A DNA stretch of 64,000 nucleotides from Albibacterium sp963696875 (GTDB lineage: Bacteria; Bacteroidota; Bacteroidia; Sphingobacteriales; Sphingobacteriaceae): the NCBI GenBank assembly GCA_963696875.1, contig CAVOLQ010000005.1, positions 1 through 64,000 of the forward strand, read 5' to 3'. A model generated the notes under the pieces. It was not told where the DNA came from and searched no databases. It worked only from the letters and a program-made list of their open reading frames with translations. The position numbers and the translations under genes are program-made. Numbering within the stretch: the first letter of the stretch is position 1; every line of letters starts with the position of its first letter. Below, in pieces: positions 1 through 7,552 of the stretch.

Positions 1-987
1 AAAGCTGGAAAAGATTGAAGCGAATTCCTTGCTGTGCTTCATCATCTCCATCAATTTGGATATCGGCCATATTCCACCTCTTTGCCCACTCCTCCGTATG
101 AGCCTTCAGGCATGCCTCATAACCGGCTTGCATCGCTTGATTCAAAATTTCCCCGCCCTTTTCAGCCAAGTGCTCGGCATCATAGTCACGGTTTGTTGTC
201 ACAACGATGTACTTTGTTAAGCTGACCGGTTTGCCAGCTGTCGTATTCATAACGATGGTGTTATCCACATATTCCACATTCATAAACGGCGTAACCTCAG
301 CCACATCGCCTTCTGCTTCTAATCCCATACTCGCCGATACGCGGAATATTTCCGTTTCGAAAGGGTTTTCATTTGTCTCCATCACAAGATGAGCCTTGTT
401 TGGCTCAGCAAAGCGTGCAATCGCTTTCCAAAAATCCTCATCATAATTCGAGTCTTCATTGCGTACATCCCCATCCAAATAAGGAATGAATGTAACCTTA
501 CTATCATGGTTCAGCGGTGTGACCTGATACTTTATGACGGCAAGCTGCTTCTCCGCAACGGAAAGATAGCGCACCACATCGATTTTTGTTTCTTTTCCTT
601 CATGCACGATCGTAAACGTACGAGTCAGGACCCCCGTCTTCATGTCAAGCTCACGGTGGTAGTCCTTCACTTCAGTCTTGTAAAGATCATATTTCATCCT
701 CATCAATAAGCACGCGAATACCAATGAAATTAATGGCATTGATCACTTTGCCGAAATAATCCGGATAGCCGTTTTTCCACCAGCCAACCCTTGTTTTATC
801 CGGATACCAAACTACCTGCTATATATGTTCCTTTATGTGAATCACCGCTATAGGTTTCTTCAAAATTCCCTCTCAAGCCCATATGTCCGTTGCCAAGACT
901 CGTCATACTCTCAGCAAGACGAAAATCATCCTTATGTAGCTCTTCCTCAATAATTCTCCATGGGTCTACTGCAAATAATCTCTTCAT
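1..987 (-). CDS. Glycoside hydrolase family 65 disaccharide phosphorylase (maltose/kojibiose phosphorylase-like), N-terminal part, two frameshifts
   Basis: GH65 enzymes phosphorolyse alpha-linked glucose disaccharides in the cytoplasm to glucose 1-phosphate plus glucose. The start at 987 gives MKRLFAVDPWRIIEEEL, followed by the family-typical stretches SLGNGHMGLRGNFEE and, after frame correction, GVWYPDKTRVGWWKNGYP and GIRFNLFQL. About 325 residues are present and the rest lies beyond the left edge; the family is usually about 750-800 residues. The frame breaks twice: one extra base near 811-816 and one near 688-693, after which the reading resumes in a perfectly family-like way. Neither lies in a long homopolymer, so a true pseudogene cannot be excluded, but an error is more likely. 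Upstream lie a -10 box and a palindromic operator suited to sugar control. The exact substrate cannot be told from this fragment. Confidence 0.85.
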
Positions 988-1021
988 CGAATTTCACTCT
1001 CCCATAAAAGGTCCCTTACTT

Positions 1022-1039
1022 TGTGCAAGCGATTGCACA
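1022..1039 (-). promoter_or_regulatory. LacI-family/CcpA-like operator (cre-type palindrome) of the GH65 gene
   Basis: TGTGCAAGCGATTGCACA has perfect 7-bp inverted arms around a GCGA centre. Its core TGCAAGCGATTGCA matches the Bacillus catabolite-response consensus TGNAANCGNTNNCA at every fixed position. It lies 35-52 bp upstream of the GH65 start, just downstream of a predicted -10 box, a position suited to repression. A dedicated MalR-type LacI regulator could equally be the ligand; that choice is inference. Confidence 0.65.
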
Positions 1040-1053
1040 TTAAGTTCATGTTT

Positions 1054-1059
1054 ATTATA
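1054..1059 (-). promoter_or_regulatory. Probable sigma-A -10 box for the GH65 gene
   Basis: Reads TATAAT on the minus strand, about 65 bp before the GH65 start and about 15 bp upstream of the palindromic operator. I see no good -35 hexamer at 17 bp, which fits a regulated promoter. Confidence 0.45.
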
Positions 1060-1132
1060 ACGTATTGCAGAGTAAAAGGAAGTATGTTTGAGTAAAAAAT
1101 CAAAATTTTCTTTATAGATGATATATTGACAT

Positions 1133-1165
1133 AAAAAAACTCCAAAGCCGCTCAAGCCTTGGAGT
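1133..1165 (-). terminator. Intrinsic terminator of the DUF2680 gene
   Basis: On the minus strand ACTCCAA and TTGGAGT pair around a 13-base GC-rich interior and are followed by seven T. It begins 9 bp after the stop codon of the DUF2680 gene. Confidence 0.8.
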
Positions 1166-1173
1166 TTCATATA

Positions 1174-1534
1174 TTAATCATTTGTGCGCGGTTCAGGCTT
1201 CTGATGAGGCATCGGCAGCTTGCCAAAATGCCTAGGGGGAATATAGCCATTTGCTTTTACTTTCTCAAAGCGCTTGTCCATATGCTCGAGAATCATATCG
1301 GCTGTTTCCTTTGTCATCACACCATATTCCACATATTTATGGATAATATGCCTTCTCACGCTGAAGGACATCCTTATGCATGGCTTCAAGCTCTGTTTTC
1401 TGCGCGTCTGTCAGTGATTTCTCTGCCGGAGCTGGCACCTTCTCCTCTGCAGCCTGTACGGGTGGGCTAAGACTGGTAAATGAGGCTGTTGCCATCATGA
1501 TGCCTGCCAAAACGATTAACGTCCATTTCTTCAT
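1174..1534 (-). CDS. Secreted DUF2680 (YckD-like) protein, one frameshift
   Basis: The start at 1534 is preceded by a good ribosome binding site (GAGGAG, minus strand). The product begins MKKWTLIVLAGIMMATASF and runs to an alanine-rich signal peptidase-like site (VQAAEE). The mature part, TDAQKTELEAMHKDVL then IIHKYVEYGVMTKETAD, resembles the B. subtilis YckD/DUF2680 family of small exported proteins of unknown function. The frame is broken near 1351-1352 by one extra base in a GG pair (minus strand); removing it joins the two halves within the conserved REKHIIHKYVEYG stretch, giving about 119 residues. I treat it as one gene with a sequence error. It ends in HQKPEPRTND just before its own terminator. 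Confidence 0.8.
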
Positions 1535-1619
1535 TTCATTCACTCCTCTAATTTTATCCACCCTAGTTTTTGCCAATTGCCTGATTTTATTCATGGGTTT
1601 AGGAGAGTGATGATCCTGT

Positions 1620-2804
1620 TTATTTTTTCTTTTGCGGCTTCACAGCCGGACGCTTCTTCGGATAGACTGGCCGCTCATCGACAATCTTCCCTTTAAATAA
1701 TTCTTTCTTTTTCAGCTCTAGCTTAAGTTCACGAGCATATTTGCGCAGCTCTCGCTCCTCACGCGGCGTCACAATCGAAATCACCGTTCCACTTGCTCCT
1801 TGGCGTCCTGTGCGGCCGGAGCGATGGACATATTGGGCGATGGATTCCGGGAAATCTACATGGATGACATACGGTAGGCCCTCAATATCAAGCCCCCTTG
1901 CCGCGACATCTGTCGCAAGCAAAACCGGAAGCTTTCCTTGCCGGAAGGAACGAATAGCCTTCTCTCTGTCCATCTTCTTCGAATCGCCATGAATAACAGC
2001 AAGGTCAACCTTTTTATAGGAGAGCTTAGAAGCCATGACATCAAGATTGCCAATATCTCTGCCGAAGACGAGTGCTCTCATTCCCTGCATTTTGGCGAGC
2101 TTCTCAAGGAGAAGGATCTTATCGCGCTGTTCGGTCACAAAATAAATATGATCGACCTTCGATTGCACGGTTTCTTCCTTTGAAATTCGAATGCTGACAG
2201 GTTCATTCATCCATTGGGCTGCTTCCTCTTCAAGCTGCTTTGGCAGTGTCGCTGAGAAGAGCAGAACTTGACGATCACGCATCGCTGAATGAAGAATGGC
2301 CCCAACAGTGGACATATGTTCAGGAATTAGAAGCTGATCGCCCTCATCAAGAACGATGGTCTTTACTCCATGCATCTTCAGTTTCTTTTGCTTGATTAAT
2401 TCCTCTAGCCTGCCAGGCGTGCCAATCACGATATGCGGATGCTTCTTCAATTTCTCAAGCTGCCGTTTTGGATTTGCCCCTCCAATGAAGGATGCAGCCG
2501 TGATGCCGCTGCTTTTTGCCCATGTTTGCACAACCTCAAAAATTTGCATAACCAATTCACGTGACGGCGCCACGAAAACAGCCTGTACCTTCTGCTCAGC
2601 AGGAGCAATCTTATTTAGTACCGGCAGCACATAGGCTAGCGTCTTGCCCGTTCCTGTCGGGGACTCAACGATACAATCAGCTCCCTCCATCACAGGTCCA
2701 TATGCCTTCGATTGAACGGCTGTCGGTTCCTTAAATCCAGCTTGCTCCCATTCTTTTTTCAGTCCTTCATTTAATTCCTCTATAAATACAGCTTTCGCGC
2801 TCAT
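1620..2804 (-). CDS. yfmL: DEAD-box RNA helicase, YfmL-like
   Basis: ATP-dependent RNA helicase, 394 residues, cytoplasmic. Motifs appear in order: Q motif GFKEPTAVQ (about 23-31), Walker A SPTGTGKT (48-55), PSRELV (80-85), GTPGR (128-132), motif II DEGD (153-156) in place of DEAD, SAT (184-186), and the C-terminal ARGLDIEGLPYVIH and HRSGRTGR motifs. The C-terminus is short and lysine-rich (KKRPAVKPQKKK), likely RNA-contacting. Length and the SRELVMQIF and KLKMHGVKTIVLDE stretches resemble B. subtilis YfmL, linked to ribosome assembly in that organism; the transfer of function is inference. Transcribed alone, with a short divergent gap to glnS. Confidence 0.88.
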   Translation of the reverse strand: MSAKAVFIEELNEGLKKEWEQAGFKEPTAVQSKAYGPVMEGADCIVESPTGTGKTLAYVLPVLNKIAPAEQKVQAVFVAPSRELVMQIFEVVQTWAKSSGITAASFIGGANPKRQLEKLKKHPHIVIGTPGRLEELIKQKKLKMHGVKTIVLDEGDQLLIPEHMSTVGAILHSAMRDRQVLLFSATLPKQLEEEAAQWMNEPVSIRISKEETVQSKVDHIYFVTEQRDKILLLEKLAKMQGMRALVFGRDIGNLDVMASKLSYKKVDLAVIHGDSKKMDREKAIRSFRQGKLPVLLATDVAARGLDIEGLPYVIHVDFPESIAQYVHRSGRTGRQGASGTVISIVTPREERELRKYARELKLELKKKELFKGKIVDERPVYPKKRPAVKPQKKK

Positions 2805-3007
2805 TTAATTCTCCTAACTAATGTCGTGGTTTTCTCATCTTATTATACATAGGCTGTCGCTTGATTATCAATAAAGGTCCCCTTTCGAGCCTTTTCCCGT
2901 GCATTTCAATGTATAGGAAAACAAAATGCAGATATACTAGATATATTGCCAAAATTACTATATTAGAAGATGCTCCCCGCCCTTTACTGTATTTATTTGT
3001 AGGCTTC

Positions 3008-3036
3008 TTGCGACTCGGGGACATTTCCATTAGAAT
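3008..3036 (+). promoter_or_regulatory. Candidate sigma-A promoter of glnS
   Basis: TTGCGA (3008-3013), a 17-bp spacer and TAGAAT (3031-3036) lie 33 bp upstream of the chosen glnS start. The leader would be only about 25 nt, too short for a T-box riboswitch; no T-box core sequence is present in the gap. Confidence 0.5.
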
Positions 3037-3068
3037 GAAACTACTAGTTTATGCGAAAGAGGTTGAAG

Positions 3069-4718
3069 ATGGTGGAACATAATACGTCCAATTTTATACG
3101 CAACATCGTCATTGATGATGTAGAATCAGGCAAAACAAAAGAAGTCATCACCCGTTTCCCGCCGGAACCGAATGGCTATTTGCATATCGGCCATGCTAAA
3201 TCGATTGTGCTGAATTTTGACATCGCTGATGAGTTCGGCGGCAAGACAAACTTGCGCTTTGATGATACCAATCCTGTGAAGGAGGATGTGGAGTTTGTCG
3301 AATCAATTAAGAAAGATGTAGAATGGCTTGGCTACGACTGGGACGGACTGTTTTTTGCCTCTGATTATTTTGAGGAAATGTACAGCCGAGCAATCCTTTT
3401 GATTGAAAAAGGTTTAGCCTATGTGGATGACCTTTCTGCCGATCAAATCCGGGAATACCGCGGCACATTAACTGAACCAGGTAAGGAGAGCCCTTTCCGC
3501 GACCGTTCTGTGGAAGAGAATCTCGACTTGTTCAAACGGATGCGAGATGGAGAATTTAGAGACGGGGAGAAAGTTCTTCGTGCCAAGATCGATATGAGTT
3601 CACCAAACATCAATCTTCGTGACCCTGTTATTTACCGAATCGCTCATGTACCACACCATAACACTGGCACAAAATGGTGCATCTATCCAATGTATGCGTT
3701 CGCTCACCCAATTGAGGATGCGATTGAAGGCGTGACTCATTCTATTTGTACACTTGAATTCGAGGACCAGCGTCCATTCTATGACTGGGTCATTAAAGAA
3801 TGCGAAATGCCAGCTGTGCCAAGACAATATGAGTTCGGTCGTTTGAATTTGACAAACACAGTCATGAGCAAGCGCAAATTGAAGCAGCTTGTTGAAGAAG
3901 GCTATGTCGATGGCTGGGATGACCCGCGTATGCCGACCCTATCCGGTCTAAGAAGACGCGGCTACACACCGGAAGCAATCCGTAACTTCTGCCGTGAAAT
4001 TGGCGTAGCTAAAACAAGCGGAATCGTCGATGAAAAGATGCTTGAGCATTTCGTCCGCGAAGACTTGAAATTAAAAGCGCCGCGTACAATGGGGATTTTA
4101 AAGCCGCTTAAGGTTGTGATCACGAACTATCCAGAAGGCGAAATCGAAATGCTTGATGCAGAGATTAATCCGGAGAACCCGGAAATGGGCATGCGCAAAA
4201 TCCCGTTCTCCCGTGAAATCTACATCGAGCAAGAGGACTTCATGGAAGACCCTCCGAAGAAATATTTCCGTCTCTTCCCTGGTAATGAAGTTCGCTTAAA
4301 GCATGCTTACTTCATTAAATGTGAAGAAGTCATCAAAGATGCGGACGGAAATGTGGTCGAGCTGCACTGTACGTATGACCCAGAAACGAAGAGCGGCACT
4401 GGATTTACTGGCCGTAAAGTAAAAGGAACAATTCACTGGGTCGAAGCTACCCAAGCTATCCCTGCTGAATTCCGTCTATACGAGCCCCTCATCCTTGATG
4501 AGGATGCGGAGAAAGAAGGCGGCTCATTCCTTGACCATGTAAATCCAAACTCCTTGATCATTGAGCAAGGATTCGTGGAGCCGAACATGAAGGATGTCAA
4601 AGGAAATGACAAGTTCCAATTCTTCCGCCACGGCTACTTTAACGTCGATCCGAAGAATGAATCAGACAAATTAATCTTTAACTTGATTGTCTCCTTAAAG
4701 AGTTCATTCAAGCTTTAA
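3069..4718 (+). CDS. glnS: Glutaminyl-tRNA synthetase
   Basis: Class I aminoacyl-tRNA synthetase that charges tRNA-Gln with glutamine directly. From the start at 3069 (AAAGAGG site just upstream) it has 549 residues, close to the usual 550. The PPEPNGYLHIGHAKS block carries the HIGH motif (about 39-42) and VMSKRK is the KMSKS-like loop; the GlnS/GluRS-specific CTLEFEDQRPFYDW follows the family order, with a C-terminal beta-barrel anticodon domain and the HYFNVDPK-like ending (HGYFNVDPKN). An in-frame upstream ATG at 3051 is possible but has a worse ribosome site. Most Bacilli lack GlnS and make Gln-tRNA through GatCAB, so this is a patchily distributed gene in the lineage. A strong terminator follows. 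Confidence 0.95.
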   Translation: MVEHNTSNFIRNIVIDDVESGKTKEVITRFPPEPNGYLHIGHAKSIVLNFDIADEFGGKTNLRFDDTNPVKEDVEFVESIKKDVEWLGYDWDGLFFASDYFEEMYSRAILLIEKGLAYVDDLSADQIREYRGTLTEPGKESPFRDRSVEENLDLFKRMRDGEFRDGEKVLRAKIDMSSPNINLRDPVIYRIAHVPHHNTGTKWCIYPMYAFAHPIEDAIEGVTHSICTLEFEDQRPFYDWVIKECEMPAVPRQYEFGRLNLTNTVMSKRKLKQLVEEGYVDGWDDPRMPTLSGLRRRGYTPEAIRNFCREIGVAKTSGIVDEKMLEHFVREDLKLKAPRTMGILKPLKVVITNYPEGEIEMLDAEINPENPEMGMRKIPFSREIYIEQEDFMEDPPKKYFRLFPGNEVRLKHAYFIKCEEVIKDADGNVVELHCTYDPETKSGTGFTGRKVKGTIHWVEATQAIPAEFRLYEPLILDEDAEKEGGSFLDHVNPNSLIIEQGFVEPNMKDVKGNDKFQFFRHGYFNVDPKNESDKLIFNLIVSLKSSFKL

Positions 4719-4726
4719 AAAAGGCA

Positions 4727-4761
4727 GGGCACTCATCCTAATCGGATGAGTGCCCTTCTTT
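4727..4761 (+). terminator. Intrinsic terminator of glnS
   Basis: A perfect 12-bp stem, GGGCACTCATCC with GGATGAGTGCCC, with a 5-base loop and a TTCTTT tail, starting 8 bp after the glnS stop. It may also serve the converging ykuS-like gene. Confidence 0.9.
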
Positions 4762-4766
4762 CATGC

Positions 4767-5018
4767 TTATTGATTGAGCCTGCTTCTGATTTCATTTACA
4801 ATTTCATTCGCCGTCATGCCATTCGCCTCAATAATAGACGCGTCGGTTCTGGCTTCCTGTATGCCCATGACATTTGTGTCTAGTCCCGTGACAACACAAA
4901 AATCAAAATCGACCCCAGCAGCATCCGCTGCATGGCGCAATTCTGTCACCTCATACCCTAGCTCAGCCAAGGCCTCATGAATATCAGTTAATGATTGCTC
5001 GACACCTATTTTAGTCAT
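4767..5018 (-). CDS. UPF0180 family protein, YkuS-like
   Basis: An 83-residue cytoplasmic protein without membrane segments. IGVEQSLTDIHEALAELGYE at the N-terminus and VVTGLDTNVMGIQEA in the middle are the hallmarks of UPF0180 (B. subtilis YkuS and relatives); the end TANEIVNEIRSRL also matches. Function is unknown in the family. A ribosome site (GAGGTGCGAC) precedes the ATG at 5018. It converges on glnS and shares its terminator region, and is a single-gene unit downstream of the araC-type gene. Confidence 0.85.
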   Translation of the reverse strand: MTKIGVEQSLTDIHEALAELGYEVTELRHAADAAGVDFDFCVVTGLDTNVMGIQEARTDASIIEANGMTANEIVNEIRSRLNQ

Positions 5019-5085
5019 TGTCGCACCTCCTCACTCTCTTAAGATTTCCTGTGAGGGGATATATTATGTTGTAATAAGCGACAAA

Positions 5086-5112
5086 GAAGACCGCCTATCA
5101 TTTAGACGGTCT
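5086..5112 (-). terminator. Terminator hairpin of the AraC-family gene
   Basis: On the minus strand AGACCGTCTA and TAGGCGGTCT form a 10-bp stem with one wobble or mismatch and a 5-base loop, overlapping the stop codon, followed by TCTTTG. The T-run is weak. Confidence 0.55.
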
Positions 5113-5971
5113 TTTTGACTTTCAAATATTCTCGCGGTGAGATACCGAACTCTTTCTTAAATGCCCGCACGAAGCCTGAATAATCGTTGAAGCCCGCTGA
5201 CTGGCACACATCAGTCAGCCTTAAGCCCTCTGCCATTAAGGCTTTCGCATACATCAGCCTCTTCTGGACAATATATTGGTGAAGTGTATAGCCTGTATAT
5301 GCCTTGAATTTTCTCATGAGATGATATTTGCTCAAGAAAACAAGGGAGGCAAGGTGTCCAACGGATAGGTCACCATCCAAGTGCTGATTGATATACGTAA
5401 CAATTTCATTGATGTTTTGGTCAAATTGAACATCAATTGACGGATTTCTGCGATTAATATCGAGTATACTGCGGTTCAAAAGGATGATTAATTGAATTAA
5501 TAAGGTTCGTTTCAAGATATCATTGCCAAAAGCCGGACTATCTTCTTCTTCAAGAAAATCATTTACGATTCTTTTCACCTTGCGCAGCTGCTCCTCAAAT
5601 AAACGCAGACGATTGTTATCCCTGTTCATAGCTACTTCAAAGCACTCAAGCAAATTGGCATCCTCACGATTATGCTCTGCTATCATTTCCGGGTTAAACC
5701 AAATAATGATTCGCTCATAATCCTCTGAGGGATCAATGATTGGCTTATGGATTTGGCTCTGACTGATGATGAGGGTATCCCAAGGTCTTAACTTATAAGC
5801 TTTCCCCTCAATCATGTAGGTAACATTTCCTTTCAGGAAAATGATGATCTTATGAAAATCATGATAATGGTAATCGACATCCTTTGTGATGCGGTCCTTC
5901 AAATGGAAAACGCGGAAATCTTCATTTAGAATGCCCCGTTTTTCATGCGGCCATTGACCATATTCAATCAT
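5102..5971 (-). CDS. AraC-family transcriptional regulator with N-terminal cupin
   Basis: A 289-residue DNA-binding regulator. The first third is a cupin-like sensing domain (DYHYHDFHKIIIFLKG, then DTLIISQSQIH). The last 100 residues form the two helix-turn-helix units of the AraC family (LSVGHLASLVFLSKYHLMRK; LTDVCQSAGFNDYSGFVRAF), ending in the typical FKKEFGISPREY. It is divergent from the cation symporter gene with 140 bp between the two starts, so the symporter is a reasonable target; this is inferred from position only. The ligand is unknown. Confidence 0.9.
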   Translation of the reverse strand: MIEYGQWPHEKRGILNEDFRVFHLKDRITKDVDYHYHDFHKIIIFLKGNVTYMIEGKAYKLRPWDTLIISQSQIHKPIIDPSEDYERIIIWFNPEMIAEHNREDANLLECFEVAMNRDNNRLRLFEEQLRKVKRIVNDFLEEEDSPAFGNDILKRTLLIQLIILLNRSILDINRRNPSIDVQFDQNINEIVTYINQHLDGDLSVGHLASLVFLSKYHLMRKFKAYTGYTLHQYIVQKRLMYAKALMAEGLRLTDVCQSAGFNDYSGFVRAFKKEFGISPREYLKVKKTV

Positions 5972-6049
5972 GTAAATGAACTCCTTTTATTATCATCCTC
6001 TAATTTTAGAGCATTTTTATCCATCTTTCTAGCAATATTCACATAGTAG

Positions 6050-6077
6050 TTGGCAATTTGAATAAGTATGATAAAAT
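6050..6077 (+). promoter_or_regulatory. Candidate sigma-A promoter of the symporter gene
   Basis: TTGGCA (6050-6055), 16 bp, TAAAAT (6072-6077). It lies 34 bp before the start at 6112 and overlaps the first upstream in-frame ATG at 6058, which argues for the downstream start. Confidence 0.5.
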
Positions 6078-6111
6078 AACAGAAGTTTTTCAAAAAGAAA
6101 GGTTTGAGAAT

Positions 6112-7374
6112 ATGAAACGTTTTCTAGCAAGCTATAAGTCTTCTTTAATCTTGCTCGGCGCTATCATCATCGGCGGAATCGCAGGATCTATTATTGGACC
6201 GGATATAGCCGTAGTAAGACCATTCGGGGACTTATTCCTGAACTTATTATTTATGATCATCGTTCCGCTTGTCTTCTTTAGCATCACATCAGCTATTGCT
6301 AATATGAGCGAAATGAAGCGTCTCGGCAAAATCATGGTCAGCATTGTCATTGTCTTCTTTATCACAGCTGTCATCTCAGCTGTTCTAGGTATGGCAGGAA
6401 CTACTATTATGAATCCAATTGGAGATTCTGATGTATCCGCCATCAAAGAAATGATGACAAACACCGAAGTCCCAGACACAGAAGATGTCACCCTGCTCTC
6501 ACAGCTTGTGAACACTTTTACTGTGAGCGATTTCTCTGAATTGCTGTCTAGACAACATATCCTTCAGCTAATCGTCTTCTCCGTCCTTGTCGGGCTCGCT
6601 ACTGCCATGGCCGGTGAAAAGGGACGTCCTGTTGCGCAGCTGCTCACTTCTGCAACTGAGGTTCTCATGAAGGTTGTTAAAATCATTATGTACTATGCCC
6701 CAATCGGGCTTGGCTGCTATTTCGCGGCAATTATTGGTGAGCTTGGACCGCAAATCCTTGAAGGATACGCACGTTCCTTCGTACTCTATATGATCATATC
6801 CATCATCTATTTCTTCGGATTCTTTACACTATATGCTTTCATTGCAGCTGGAAAAGACGGCATACGTGCCTTCTGGATGAATGTTCTTCCTCCATCTGTT
6901 ACAGCCATTGCTACATGCTCTAGTGCTGCGTGCATTCCGATTAATCTTGATGCGACGAAGAAAATCGGTGTTCCTGATGATATCGCAGAAACGGTCATTC
7001 CGCTTGGTGCTAACACGCATAAGGATGGTTCCGTTATCGGTGGTGTGCTGAAAATCGTCTTCTTGTTCAGCCTCTTTGGCCGAGATATGACGAGCGTATC
7101 AAGCATTCTCAGTATCTTAGCTGTCTCCTTCCTTGTTGGGGCCGTAATGGGTGCTATCCCAGGTGGCGGCATGATTGGTGAAATGCTGATCTTAACGGTA
7201 TTCGGCTTCTCGCCAGAAGTATTGCCGCTAATCGCTGTTATCAGTACCATCATTGATATTCCAGCTACCTTGCTGAACTCTACAGGAAACACTGTGTGCG
7301 CCATGCTTGTCACACGTCTTGTCGAGGGCAAAAACTGGCTGAAAAACGCCATGAGTAAAACTGCAGATGCATAA
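6112..7374 (+). CDS. Dicarboxylate/amino acid:cation symporter (DAACS family)
   Basis: Inner-membrane secondary transporter that couples uptake of an acidic or neutral small substrate to Na+ or H+. The start at 6112 (AAGAAAGG site) gives 420 residues with about eight hydrophobic segments plus the two re-entrant hairpin regions typical of the family. The first hairpin motif reads CSSAACIP where the family usually has SSSSATLP, and the NMDGT cation/substrate motif is replaced by THKDGS within LGANTHKDGSVIGG. The second hairpin region is GAIPGGGMIGEM. These changes make the substrate uncertain and place it in a divergent subgroup. It is divergent from the AraC-type gene and is followed by a strong terminator. 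Confidence 0.9.
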   Translation: MKRFLASYKSSLILLGAIIIGGIAGSIIGPDIAVVRPFGDLFLNLLFMIIVPLVFFSITSAIANMSEMKRLGKIMVSIVIVFFITAVISAVLGMAGTTIMNPIGDSDVSAIKEMMTNTEVPDTEDVTLLSQLVNTFTVSDFSELLSRQHILQLIVFSVLVGLATAMAGEKGRPVAQLLTSATEVLMKVVKIIMYYAPIGLGCYFAAIIGELGPQILEGYARSFVLYMIISIIYFFGFFTLYAFIAAGKDGIRAFWMNVLPPSVTAIATCSSAACIPINLDATKKIGVPDDIAETVIPLGANTHKDGSVIGGVLKIVFLFSLFGRDMTSVSSILSILAVSFLVGAVMGAIPGGGMIGEMLILTVFGFSPEVLPLIAVISTIIDIPATLLNSTGNTVCAMLVTRLVEGKNWLKNAMSKTADA

Positions 7375-7378
7375 AATT

Positions 7379-7420
7379 AAGCAAAAAGGCCAGTTCAGCT
7401 GATGAACTGGCTTTTTGCTT
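7379..7420 (+). terminator. Intrinsic terminator of the symporter gene
   Basis: AAGCAAAAAGGCCAGTTCA pairs with TGAACTGGCTTTTTGCTT around a 5-base loop; the stem itself carries the A and T tracts, so it can work in both directions. It lies 5 bp after the stop. Confidence 0.88.
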
Positions 7421-7552
7421 GTTTTGTATCCAATATTCCACTGGTCGAAGAGCTTCTCTCAAGCCCTTTTCTGCTCCATTCCTGCCCGTCTATCATGCTG
7501 GCTCGCGTGTATCGGAATAAGTCATGAGGAAACTGACCCTCTCTTACTTAAC

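Noticed and set aside
2805..3068. Possible T-box riboswitch upstream of glnS
   Set aside because: No conserved T-box core or Stem I pattern; the best promoter leaves a leader of only about 25 nt.
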